Assembly: GCF_015277515.1 (NCBI RefSeq)
Contig: NZ_CP063767.1
Coordinates: 2,099,715 to 2,163,714, forward strand
DNA: 64,000 bases
Source: Thermophilibacter immobilis
GTDB taxonomy: Bacteria; Actinomycetota; Coriobacteriia; Coriobacteriales; Atopobiaceae
Reading direction: 5' to 3'
How positions within the stretch are numbered: position 1 is the stretch's first letter; each line of letters begins with the position of its first letter. The notes under the pieces were generated by a model. It had not been told where the DNA came from. It did no database searches and worked only from the letters and a program-made list of their open reading frames with translations. Below, piece by piece: positions 36,009 to 44,065 of this stretch. Position numbers and translations under genes: made by a program.

Positions 36009-37214
36009 TTACAGCTGGAAGGTACGTACCGTCACGGAGGCGGGGTATCCGGTGTCGGCATCCTTGACCGTCGAGAAGCTCACAAAGAGGTCGCAGTCGC
36101 CCGCGCGCGCCGGGAACTCCCCGTAGTCCACCACCCGATCGGCGGCGGGAAGTGATGCGTAGGTCTGGTTGGCAAGGTCGACCACCAGATACGATGAGCT
36201 GCTCTTGATGACAAAGACGTCACCCTTGCCGCAGCAGCACTCGGAGGGCTCGAGCGCGACGCGCGCGAACCCGCCCGCCGACGTTCCCAGATAGGTGCCC
36301 ATCTGGCCGAGAAGCCCGCCCGAGCCGTAGTTCGCCTCCACGGACACGCAGAGGCGCTCGCCCACGCGCGTCGCCCTGAAGGGCTTAACCGTCACGGGCA
36401 TCACCAGCTGGTCGAGCTTGGTGGCGAGGTCGTCGGAGAGCGAGTAGGCCGTCACGCCGTAGTAGACCCCCTCGCTCGCGCGCACGCGCGGCGCGAGCAC
36501 AACGGCGTCGCCGGAGACCTCGGGCCTGGTCGCAAAGCGCCCGGGGGACTCGACGACGGACTGGGCGGAGGCGTCTCCCAGATGCCAGAGGTAGCAGAAG
36601 GAGTGCTCGGCGGTCTTGGTGCCACTCGCCGCGGGCTGGACCTGCCAGACCACGCTCGATCCCGAGACGGCGAAGGGTGCGGGATCGTAGTCGGAGGTCC
36701 CCTGCCACAGGGTGCTCGTTTCGCCCGTGAGCGTTCCCGCCGAGAAGGCCGCGGCGTAGAGGGTCCAGTCGCGCGTGGCAAGGTCGAGCTCGACCCACGC
36801 ATAGGCGGCGTCCGAGCAGCGCACGTCGTAGATGGCCATCATGGCGGCGCTTCCCACCGGGGCGGACACGACCTCGCTGATCGCGCCTGACGCGAGCGAG
36901 AGGGCGGACCCCTTGACCATGGGGGTCGCCGAGGACCCCGCCGTCGTCACGGGAATCCAGCTTCCTTCGGCCGGGCGCAGGACGCTCCCCAGGGGAATCG
37001 TCCAGGTGCTCGTCGCCTCAAGCGTCGTCGAGACGCTCTCGAAGGCGTCCGTCACGCTCACCGCGGAGTCGGCGTCCACGACCACCGGGTCGGAATCCGT
37101 GGTCTCCTCGGAGGAGTGCGTGCAGCCGGCCAGAATTCCCACCGCAGCTGCGGCGGCAGTCCCTGCGGCCGTGGCTTTGAAGAAGGAGCGTCTGGTAAGC
37201 TTGGGCGCGCGCAT
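36009..37214 (-). CDS. Tat-exported lipoprotein of unknown function
   Basis: 401 residues. The signal peptide has a twin-arginine motif (LTRRSFFKA) and a lipobox (LAGC, Cys about 31), so the protein is probably folded before export and lipid-anchored outside the membrane. The mature part looks like a beta-propeller-like or repeated beta fold, with blades such as AYAWVELDLATRDWTLYAA. A CCCGKG cluster near 330 stands out and could bind metal. I do not recognise a family. It is downstream of the two-component genes (94-bp gap), same strand. Confidence 0.75.
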   Translation of the reverse strand: MRAPKLTRRSFFKATAAGTAAAAAVGILAGCTHSSEETTDSDPVVVDADSAVSVTDAFESVSTTLEATSTWTIPLGSVLRPAEGSWIPVTTAGSSATPMVKGSALSLASGAISEVVSAPVGSAAMMAIYDVRCSDAAYAWVELDLATRDWTLYAAAFSAGTLTGETSTLWQGTSDYDPAPFAVSGSSVVWQVQPAASGTKTAEHSFCYLWHLGDASAQSVVESPGRFATRPEVSGDAVVLAPRVRASEGVYYGVTAYSLSDDLATKLDQLVMPVTVKPFRATRVGERLCVSVEANYGSGGLLGQMGTYLGTSAGGFARVALEPSECCCGKGDVFVIKSSSSYLVVDLANQTYASLPAADRVVDYGEFPARAGDCDLFVSFSTVKDADTGYPASVTVRTFQL

Positions 37215-37229
37215 AAGCCGTCAGCCCTC

Positions 37230-37493
37230 CTAGCTCGCGAGCTTCTCGGCGGCGAGAAGGGCCTTGGACATCTGATCGGCGCACGAGGTCGTGCGCCGTC
37301 CGCAGGTGTTGCCCGCGAGAAGCTCCGCGACCTCGTCGACCGAGCGTCCCTGGACCAGCCTGCTCACGGCCTTGAGGTTGCCGTTGCAGCCCCCCTCGAA
37401 CGCGACGTCCTCTATGATCGTGCCGTCGTCGGAGAGATCAATGTGGATGGCACGGGCGCACACGCCGTGCGGGGTGAAGTCGTAGTGCAGCAT
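37230..37493 (-). CDS. TSCPD-domain protein
   Basis: 87 residues. The TSCPD fold found at the C-terminus of some ribonucleotide reductases: YDFTPHGVCARAIHIDL, then EGGCNGNLKAVSRLVQG and a conserved C...TSCADQ near the end. Three conserved cysteines (C12, C36, C69 region) suggest metal or disulfide chemistry. Stand-alone members are known but uncharacterised. ATG 37493 has AAAGGA upstream. It sits 37 bases after purB and 15 before the lipoprotein gene. Confidence 0.85.
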   Translation of the reverse strand: MLHYDFTPHGVCARAIHIDLSDDGTIIEDVAFEGGCNGNLKAVSRLVQGRSVDEVAELLAGNTCGRRTTSCADQMSKALLAAEKLAS

Positions 37494-37530
37494 GGTTTCC
37501 TTTCTTGAGAGGTGCTGTGGGGTGCTCCGT

Positions 37531-38874
37531 CTAGAAGCTGAGCTTCTCGAGCCGGTCGAAGACCACGCCCGTGTGCGTGAGGAAGGAGCGCGGATCGAAG
37601 ATGGCGTCGAGCTCGTCGGCGTCCACGGTGCAGCGCGGGTCAGACTCGAGCTTCTGGCGAAACGTGGTGCCCGACTTGCACTGCTGGATCTCGCGCCAGG
37701 TGGCCATGGCGTTCTCCTGCACGATCTGGTAGGCATCCTCACGCGTGATGTTGGTCTCCACGAGGGCGAGCAGCACCTTGGAGGAGTAGATGAGACCGCG
37801 GGTCTTGTTGAGGTTGGCCAGCATCTGGGCCGGGTAGAGAATCAGGCCGTCGACGATACGGATGAGGCAGTGCAGCATGTGGTCGAGGGCAATGAAGGAG
37901 TCCGCCTGCGCCACGCGCTCGGCAGAGCTGTGCGAGATGTCGCGCTCGTGCCAGAGGGCCACGTTGTCAAAGGCCACCTGGGCGTTGGCCTTGACCACGC
38001 GCGAGAGGCCGCAGACCTTCTCGACGGTGATGGGGTTGCGCTTGTGCGGCATGGCCGAGCTGCCCTTCTGCCCCTTCCTGAACGGCTCCTCAGCCTCGAG
38101 GGTGTCGGTCTTCTGGAGGTTTCTGACCTCGGTGGCAATGCGCTCGCAGGTGGCCGCGCAGGTGGCCAGGACCCCGGCGAGGTAGGCGTGATGGTCGCGC
38201 GAGACGACCTGCGTGGAAAGGGGGTCGGCGTCAAGGCCCAGGTGCTCGCAGACATACTTCTCGACGAGGGGGTCTATGGAGGAGTAGGTGCCCACCGCGC
38301 CGGAGATGGCCCCGAAGGCCACGTTCTTGCGAGCGTCCTCGAGGCGGTCAAGGTCACGCCTGAGCTCCCAGGCCCAGCTGCCGAACTTCATGCCAAAGGT
38401 CATGGGCTCGGCGTGGATGCCGTGGGTGCGGCCCACGCACAGGGTGTCGCGCTCCTCGAAGGCGCGGCGGCGGCAGATCTCGCCGAGCTGGCGGACGTCG
38501 TCGATGAGGATGTCGGTGGCCTGGACGAGCTGGTAGCACAGGGCCGTGTCGCCCAGGTCGGAGCTCGTCATGCCAAAGTGAACCCAGCGGCTGGGCTTGA
38601 GGTCTCCCTCGGGCACGTCGGCGTCTATGTAGGAGCCCATGTTGGTGAGAAAAGCGATGACGTCATGGTTGGTGACAGCCTCGATCTGGTCGACCTCGTC
38701 CTTGTTGAACGCGGCGTGCGCGCGAATCCAGGCCGCCTCCTCGCGGGTGATGCCACTCTGGCCCAGCTCGGCCTGGGCCTCGCAGGCAAGGACCTCGATC
38801 TCCTGCCAGATGGCGTACTTGTTCTCCAGCGAGAAGATGTGACCCATCTCGGGACGGGTATAGCGATCGATCAT
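37531..38874 (-). CDS. purB: adenylosuccinate lyase
   Basis: 447 residues of the fumarase/aspartase superfamily. It cleaves SAICAR and adenylosuccinate, releasing fumarate, in purine synthesis. The superfamily signature SSAMPHKRNP is present, with TSSDLGDTA and the catalytic His region RTHGIHAEPMTFG. ATG 38874 is preceded by GGAGG. Together with purC this supplies two successive steps of the pathway. Confidence 0.96.
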   Translation of the reverse strand: MIDRYTRPEMGHIFSLENKYAIWQEIEVLACEAQAELGQSGITREEAAWIRAHAAFNKDEVDQIEAVTNHDVIAFLTNMGSYIDADVPEGDLKPSRWVHFGMTSSDLGDTALCYQLVQATDILIDDVRQLGEICRRRAFEERDTLCVGRTHGIHAEPMTFGMKFGSWAWELRRDLDRLEDARKNVAFGAISGAVGTYSSIDPLVEKYVCEHLGLDADPLSTQVVSRDHHAYLAGVLATCAATCERIATEVRNLQKTDTLEAEEPFRKGQKGSSAMPHKRNPITVEKVCGLSRVVKANAQVAFDNVALWHERDISHSSAERVAQADSFIALDHMLHCLIRIVDGLILYPAQMLANLNKTRGLIYSSKVLLALVETNITREDAYQIVQENAMATWREIQQCKSGTTFRQKLESDPRCTVDADELDAIFDPRSFLTHTGVVFDRLEKLSF

Positions 38875-39011
38875 GGGGCTCCTCCTGCAGCATTGGGCAA
38901 CAGTGCGTGGGGGTTTGATTCTAGCGCAGAGACGCGGCATCACAGCGGCGTCACGCCCTTAATCGGAGGGCAACGCGGCCGGCGTCCAACATGGGGAGCC
39001 ACACTACGTGC

Positions 39012-40403
39012 CTATGCCTCACGACCCTCGTCGGCTGCGAGAGCCGCCGTGGCCTCGGCGAGCTGGGCGACCACGGCGTCGTGACCCGTGCCACCGTAGG
39101 TCACGCGGGCGTTGGCAATGCCGGCTGGGTCGAGGTCGGCGGCTACGTCCTCGTCAAAGAGCGGGGAGGCGGCGCGAAAGTCATCGACCGAGAGGTCCCC
39201 CAGGCCGCACCCGCGCCTCTCGCAGGCAAGAACGAGCTCGCCCACCACACGGTGCGCCTCCCTAAACGGCATGCCCTTCTTGGCCAGGTAGTCGGCCACG
39301 TCCGTGGCGGCCGTGAAGCCGCGCCCCGCTTGGGCGCTCATGGCGTCGACGTTCACGGTCATGGTCTCGATCATGCCCGCGGCTATCTCCATGCAGTCGC
39401 TCAGCGTGCGCACCGCGTCGAGCGGACCCTCCTTGCACTCCTGAAGGTCCTTGTTGTACGCGAGCGGCAGTGACTTCATCGTGGTGAGCAGCGCCATGAG
39501 CTCCCCGTAGACGCGACCCGTCTTGCCGCGCGTGAGCTCGGCAAAGTCTGGGTTCTTCTTCTGCGGCATGATCGAGGACCCCGTGGAGTAGGAGTCAGAC
39601 AGGATGATGAACCCAAACTCGGTGGAGCTCCACAGCACGATCTCCTCGCACAGGCGGCTTAGGTGCATCATGCTCACCGAGCACGCGTATTCGAGGTCGA
39701 GCAGGTAGTCGCGGTCGGACACGGCGTCGAGCGAGTTAGGGATCGTGCGCGAGAAGCCCAGGAGCTCCGTGGTGCGCGCGCGGTCGAGCGGGTAGGTGGT
39801 CCCGGCCAGGGCCGCGGCGCCAAGCGGATTGGCGTCTGCGGCGTCACGGGCGGCGGACAGACGGGCGAAGTCGCGCGTGAACATCCAGAAGTACGCGAGC
39901 AGGTGGTGCGACAGGAGCACCGGCTGGGCATGCTGGAGGTGCGTGTAGCCGGGCATGACCACGTCGAGGTTCTTTTCGGCAACGTCGACGAGGGCACGGC
40001 GCAGAGCGCGGTTTTCGTCCATGAGGCGCGCGCAGAGGTCCTTAGCAAGCAGGCGGATATCGGTTGCCACCTGGTCGTTACGCGAGCGGCCCGTGTGCAG
40101 GCGCGCGCCGGGTGTGCCGATGTTGGCCGTGAGGGCCCGCTCGATGGCCATGTGGACGTCCTCGTCGTTGACGTCCCAGGCAAAGGTGCCGTCCGCGATC
40201 TGCGCGGCGATCTTCTCGAGGCCAGAGTCTATCGCAGCCTGGTCCTCCAAGGAGATGATGCCCTGCTCGGCGAGCATACGCGCGTGGGCGCGTGACCCGA
40301 CGACGTCCTGGGCCGCCATGGCCTTATCGACCTCGAGAGACGCACCGAACTCCTGCGTGAATGCGTCGACGCCCCTCTCGAACCTACCGCCCCACAGGGC
40401 CAT
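39012..40403 (-). CDS. argH: argininosuccinate lyase
   Basis: 463 residues, last step of arginine synthesis (argininosuccinate to arginine and fumarate). Superfamily signature GSSIMPQKKNPD, N-terminal LWGGRFE and the HTGRSRNDQVATD motif are all present. ATG 40403 follows GGAGG. It lies 74 bases after argG on the same strand, so the two probably form an operon under the leader before argG. Confidence 0.97.
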   Translation of the reverse strand: MALWGGRFERGVDAFTQEFGASLEVDKAMAAQDVVGSRAHARMLAEQGIISLEDQAAIDSGLEKIAAQIADGTFAWDVNDEDVHMAIERALTANIGTPGARLHTGRSRNDQVATDIRLLAKDLCARLMDENRALRRALVDVAEKNLDVVMPGYTHLQHAQPVLLSHHLLAYFWMFTRDFARLSAARDAADANPLGAAALAGTTYPLDRARTTELLGFSRTIPNSLDAVSDRDYLLDLEYACSVSMMHLSRLCEEIVLWSSTEFGFIILSDSYSTGSSIMPQKKNPDFAELTRGKTGRVYGELMALLTTMKSLPLAYNKDLQECKEGPLDAVRTLSDCMEIAAGMIETMTVNVDAMSAQAGRGFTAATDVADYLAKKGMPFREAHRVVGELVLACERRGCGLGDLSVDDFRAASPLFDEDVAADLDPAGIANARVTYGGTGHDAVVAQLAEATAALAADEGREA

Positions 40404-40477
40404 GAGCCCTCCTCTCGTCTGGCTCAGCGCGTCCGCCCGGGTGCTCCCCGGCCGGCCACCGTGATTCACTGGTCTTT

Positions 40478-41707
40478 TTAGTCGATGGGCTGCAGGCCCG
40501 AGCCGGGGCCCTGCACGCGCGACCAGGTCTTGGACTGCAGGCCGTGGAGATCGATGAAGCCGCGGGCCGCCGTGTGATCGAAGGTGTCGCCCTCGTCATA
40601 GGTGGCCAGGTTGTAGTCGTAGAGGCTGTAGGGCGAGCGCAGGCCGTCCACGAACAGGCCACCCTTGCAGAGCTTGATGCGCACCTCGCCGGTCACGAAT
40701 TTCTGCGTGTAGGCGTTGTAGGCGTCGAGGGCGTTGCGGTTCTGAGAGAACCACAGGCCGCGATAGACGGTGGACGCCCACTCGACGTCGTTCTTGGCCT
40801 TCTGCTTGAGAGTCTCGGCGTCGAGGCAGAGGGTCTCAAGGGACTGGTGCGCCTGAATGAGCAGGAGCGCGGCGGGGCACTCGTAGCACTCGCGGCTCTT
40901 GATGCCCACGACGCGGTCCTCGATCATATCGATACGGCCGAAGCCGTTGCGGCCGGCGATCTCGTTAGCCTCGATAATGAGGTCGAGCAGCGGCTTCTTC
41001 TCGCCGTTGATCGAGACGGGCACGCCGGCCTCAAAGCCGATGGTCACGGCCTCGGGGTCCGCGGGGCAGTCCTCGGGGTTGGAGGTCATCGTCCAGATGT
41101 CCGCCGGCGGGGTGTTCCAGGTGTCCTCGAGCACGCCACACTCGATGGCGCGGCCCCAGAGGTTATCGTCGATGGAATAGGGCTTCTTGTGCGTGGTCGG
41201 CACGGGCACGCCGTTGGCCTCGGCCCACTCCATCTCGGAGTCGCGCGTGGTGAGATCCCAGACGCGAACCGGGGCGATGATCTGGATCTGGGGATCGAGC
41301 GCACGGATGCAGGTCTCAAAGCGGACCTGGTCGTTGCCCTTGCCCGTGCAGCCGTGCGCGATGTACTTGGCGCCGTACTGGTGCGCGATGTCCACGAGGT
41401 GCTTGGAGATGAGCGGGCGCGAGAGGGCCGAGAGCAGCGGGTAGATGCCCTCGTACTTGCCGTTGGCCCAGATGGCCTTGGTCAGGATCTTGTCGGCGTA
41501 CTCCGCGCGCATGTCGATGGCCTCAGAGGCGATGGCGCCCATGTCGAGGGCCTTCTGCTTGATCCAGCTGAGGTCCTTCTCGTCCTGGCCCACGTTTCCG
41601 CAGATGGCAACCACGTCGAGGTTCTTCTCGATCTGGAGCCACTTGACGATGACGGACGTGTCCAGACCACCGGAGTACGCGAGGACGACCTTTTCCTTCT
41701 CTGCCAT
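40478..41707 (-). CDS. argG: argininosuccinate synthase
   Basis: 409 residues. It condenses citrulline and aspartate with ATP. The PP-loop AYSGGLDTSV is at residues 9-18; HGCTGKGNDQVRF, and the C-terminal SPYSLYD are also present. ATG 41707 with AAGGA upstream. The longer open frame upstream is leader DNA. A 108-base spacer separates it from the stop of an arginine-rich small ORF (41815-41916). Confidence 0.97.
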   Translation of the reverse strand: MAEKEKVVLAYSGGLDTSVIVKWLQIEKNLDVVAICGNVGQDEKDLSWIKQKALDMGAIASEAIDMRAEYADKILTKAIWANGKYEGIYPLLSALSRPLISKHLVDIAHQYGAKYIAHGCTGKGNDQVRFETCIRALDPQIQIIAPVRVWDLTTRDSEMEWAEANGVPVPTTHKKPYSIDDNLWGRAIECGVLEDTWNTPPADIWTMTSNPEDCPADPEAVTIGFEAGVPVSINGEKKPLLDLIIEANEIAGRNGFGRIDMIEDRVVGIKSRECYECPAALLLIQAHQSLETLCLDAETLKQKAKNDVEWASTVYRGLWFSQNRNALDAYNAYTQKFVTGEVRIKLCKGGLFVDGLRSPYSLYDYNLATYDEGDTFDHTAARGFIDLHGLQSKTWSRVQGPGSGLQPID

Positions 41708-41814
41708 GTTTCTTTCCTTTCTGGTTTTCTTGCCGTGTTGAGTCATGCGAGCGCTGCCCGACGACGCCGGGTGCCACGAGTACCTTGGGTTTGTAGCAAA
41801 ACCGCCCAGAGGAC

Positions 41815-41916
41815 CTAACGCAGCACGCGCGACATCGCGGGGCTGATTCGTCGGTTCTGGCGTCGGTTGGAGAGGGGGGCGGCGCAAGCGAGAACTGTGG
41901 TCTGCTGGCGCATCAT
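41815..41916 (-). CDS. arginine-rich leader peptide before argG
   Basis: 33 codons, ATG 41916, preceded by GGGGAGG. Seven of 33 residues are arginine, four of them in the cluster NRRQNRR, and the last codon before the stop is also Arg. Codons are mixed and include three CGA, otherwise rare in this genome. A leader of this kind before an arginine-synthesis gene suggests ribosome-mediated attenuation by charged tRNA-Arg. I do not see a clear terminator between 41707 and 41815; weak stems only (GGTTT/AAACC). The evidence is position, ribosome site and composition. Confidence 0.5.
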   Translation of the reverse strand: MMRQQTTVLACAAPLSNRRQNRRISPAMSRVLR

Positions 41917-41949
41917 GTGGCTTTCTCGGCCTCCCCTAGTGACTAGTGG

Positions 41950-42024
41950 CGCGCGGATATGTGCCGCGCGGCTGCAATCAATGGGTTGAATATAGGCCCG
42001 CGTCCCCATGGGGCGGCGCGGGCC
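41950..42024. repeat. two strong hairpins upstream of the leader ORF
   Basis: CGCGCGG/CCGCGCG (41950-41956 and 41964-41970) and GGCCCGCG/CGCGGGCC (41995-42002, 42017-42024) with an inner CCCC/GGGG. They lie in the presumed 5' leader of argG and could fold in the RNA. No known riboswitch pattern is recognised. Confidence 0.45.
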
Positions 42025-42166
42025 ACAGGAAACGAATTCGAGTGGAAACAATTTGCAGGGGCACCGGGCACGGTGAATGGTGCAGAAGGAGGAGTCGCGT
42101 GTAGTTTGGGCCTTCGACGCACGCTCTCTTGGAGCTTAATTCCAATCTAACGAGAAAATATGCACT

Positions 42167-42212
42167 ATTCACAATTGCCAACAGCTGGCTTACGAAAAAT
42201 ACTCATTCACAA
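42167..42212. promoter_or_regulatory. repeated ATTCACAA boxes upstream of argGH
   Basis: ATTCACAA occurs at 42167-42174 and 42205-42212 in an AT-rich stretch, 38 bp apart. Read on the argG strand they are TTGTGAAT, containing the TGAAT half of an arginine-repressor box. They are candidates for ArgR binding, but full palindromic boxes are not seen. Confidence 0.35.
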
Positions 42213-42544
42213 TAGATGCTATCTCTCCGAGGTCAGAAAGAGCGTGTGTCGAAGGCTTAAACTGCGCGCTCTGAGCCCTTTCTTGGCAGGATGCCAGGCT
42301 TGGAACCTTGCATAGTAGGTCCTGGCGAGTTGCAGGGTCGCGCCCGTCCGTGCTTCGGGCGCTCACAAATCAAGAACCAAGGCACGCGCGAGCCGAGTTT
42401 GCTCGCGAACCCGGGGCTAGGGCAGCCCCCGTGCAGGGCTCATTCGTTCCATGGGTCTTAATTCGTCAGCAGGTAAGCAGAGGACAGGCGTGCATACCGG
42501 ATTGAGGCGTTACACACCTCCCCACAGTAAGACCGAGAAAATGG
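42213..42544. other. gene-free stretch before the IS1249-like element
   Basis: No supportable gene or RNA. The short GC-rich repeats present do not form a recognised element. An octamer GAAAATGG at its right end (42537-42544) is the left target duplication of the insertion sequence. Confidence 0.5.
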
Positions 42545-43893
42545 GGGTTATAGGACAAAACGTGTTGCTATGACTAGTCCCAGTCCGAACGCCAGGGGAC
42601 CGACTGGTGCAGATCCTGCCAGACCAGGCCATCACCCCACTCCATCGGTTCTTCGCTTCTCTGCCCGTAGGTGATGTTGCGATATGCCCGGGCGATCTGG
42701 TCATCCGTGGGCATCACCTTCAGGATCTGCGCAGCGGGCAGGGGGCACTCCGTGTGCAGATAGCACCACCAGTAGACGGCCTTGATCCTCCTGGTGGTGC
42801 TGAGGCCCCTGTGGTCCCTCAGCATGCGTCTCAGCTGGGCGTTCACGCCGCCCTCTATCCTGTTGTTCGTGGCCGGCAGAGGCCCGAGCACGCCCGTGAG
42901 GCCAGGGTCGACGTAGGTGAAGAGCGTCCCCTGCCTGACGAGGGTCGTAAGCGAGCCTCTCGCCCTGACGAGCCTCTCGTGGGTGTAGGCCAGGTGTCCG
43001 CGCTCGTCACGGGTGCGCTCGGCCAGGAACGCACCCCAGCGCGAGCACCATGACGCGTAGGAGACCATCCAGGCGGCCGCCTGCTCGGAGCTGGCAACAT
43101 GCGGCAGCCGGCACGCGAGGTCATAGGGCTCGACGCCCGCCCTAAGCTTGGGACGTGAGGTGGTGTACCTTCTGACCTGGCAGAAGGCATGGAAGGTGCA
43201 ACGCTGGACCCTCGTGGTGGGCCACATGCGCCTGGCGGCCTTGGCGAACCCCGAGCCGCCGTCACCCACCACCACGCCGGGAGGGGCGATGCGGGCCAGC
43301 AGGGCCGACCAGGCACGCGAGTTCTCGCTTCTTGCCACGTACCACCCGAGGACATGCTCGTCCGTGCAGGCTATGAGCACGACGACGTCGCGAGCGACCC
43401 ATATCCCGTCGACGTAGACGACATCGAAGACCTCGTCCACGAGGGGAGGCAGGGGCCATATGTCCCAGAACCTGGAGGTCCTCCTCCTGAAGGTCCTCCC
43501 GCCACCCGGCAGGTCGGACTGTCTCTCACCGGAGAGCAGCCATGTCAGGAACCCGTCCAACGTCTTCGCGGAAGCATCTATCCCATGGACGAACGCTGCC
43601 CCGCAGGCGAGGCATCTCCAGCGCTGCCTCCCTGCGGTCGTCCTGCCACTCCTCTTGGTCTTGCCCCCGCAGTAGGGGCACCTCACCTTGCCCATCGGAC
43701 CGCCTGCCTCCGTCGACGTCGACACAGGCAACTAACATGGCATGCTTATGGGCATTTAGCTGGGACGATAGGCGGGATCAGCAACACGTTCTGTCCATCC
43801 TCGTAGTTGGGAGGGACCAACTATAGACCCACCTTATTGGGGTGTTACCTGCAAGAACGTGACAGATCAGCAACACGTTTTGTCCTTTAACCC
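42545..43893 (-). mobile_element. IS1249-like insertion sequence (1349 bp, intact)
   Basis: Terminal inverted repeats of 25 bp with one mismatch; the inner 18 bp AGGACAAAACGTGTTGCT (42552-42569) are perfectly repeated in inverse at 43869-43886. Outside them is an exact 8-bp duplication GAAAATGG (42537-42544 and 43894-43901). A second, imperfect inner copy of the right end (GATCAGCAACACGTT) is at about 43777. The insertion is recent and complete. Confidence 0.93.
42574..43695 (-). CDS. IS1249-type transposase with N-terminal zinc ribbon
   Basis: About 373 residues from ATG 43695. An N-terminal zinc ribbon (RCPYCGGKTKRSG...RWRCLACG) precedes a mutator-like catalytic domain: D in VVYVDGIWVA, D in VVVGDGGSGF and E in NNRIEGGVN. 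This is the IS1249 branch related to the IS256 family. It differs from the two IS256-family copies in the island in size, ends and domains. The frame is intact. Confidence 0.9.
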   Translation of the reverse strand: MGKVRCPYCGGKTKRSGRTTAGRQRWRCLACGAAFVHGIDASAKTLDGFLTWLLSGERQSDLPGGGRTFRRRTSRFWDIWPLPPLVDEVFDVVYVDGIWVARDVVVLIACTDEHVLGWYVARSENSRAWSALLARIAPPGVVVGDGGSGFAKAARRMWPTTRVQRCTFHAFCQVRRYTTSRPKLRAGVEPYDLACRLPHVASSEQAAAWMVSYASWCSRWGAFLAERTRDERGHLAYTHERLVRARGSLTTLVRQGTLFTYVDPGLTGVLGPLPATNNRIEGGVNAQLRRMLRDHRGLSTTRRIKAVYWWCYLHTECPLPAAQILKVMPTDDQIARAYRNITYGQRSEEPMEWGDGLVWQDLHQSVPWRSDWD

Positions 43894-43913
43894 GAAAATG
43901 GTTAGGCAAAAAA

Positions 43914-43946
43914 ATCCCCCACCCGCATACGAACAGGTGGGGGGAT
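43914..43946 (-). terminator. terminator of tRNA-Lys
   Basis: ATCCCCCACC and GGTGGGGGGAT flank a 12-base loop. On the minus strand the stem is followed by TTTTTTTGCC, a good intrinsic terminator for the tRNA just upstream. The IS1249-like element inserted directly behind it (target at 43894). Confidence 0.8.
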
Positions 43947-43955
43947 GTCTTTTAG

Positions 43956-44031
43956 TGGTGCACCGTCAGGGCTTCGAACCCTGGACCTTGGGATTAAAAG
44001 TCCCCTGCTCTACCAGCTGAGCTAACGGTGC
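43956..44031 (-). tRNA. tRNA-Lys (TTT)
   Basis: Complete cloverleaf: acceptor GCACCGT/ACGGTGC, anticodon stem GGGGA/TCCC with loop CTTTTAA (anticodon TTT), T arm CAGGG/CCCTG and encoded CCA at 43956-43958. Confidence 0.96.
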
Positions 44032-44065
44032 GCGGTGAAGATTCTATCACGCCGTCCGAGCAATC

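Noticed and set aside
42155..42181. argG promoter from TTGGCA and TATTTT on the minus strand
   Set aside because: The spacer is only 15 bases and the hexamers are weak; not enough to assign.
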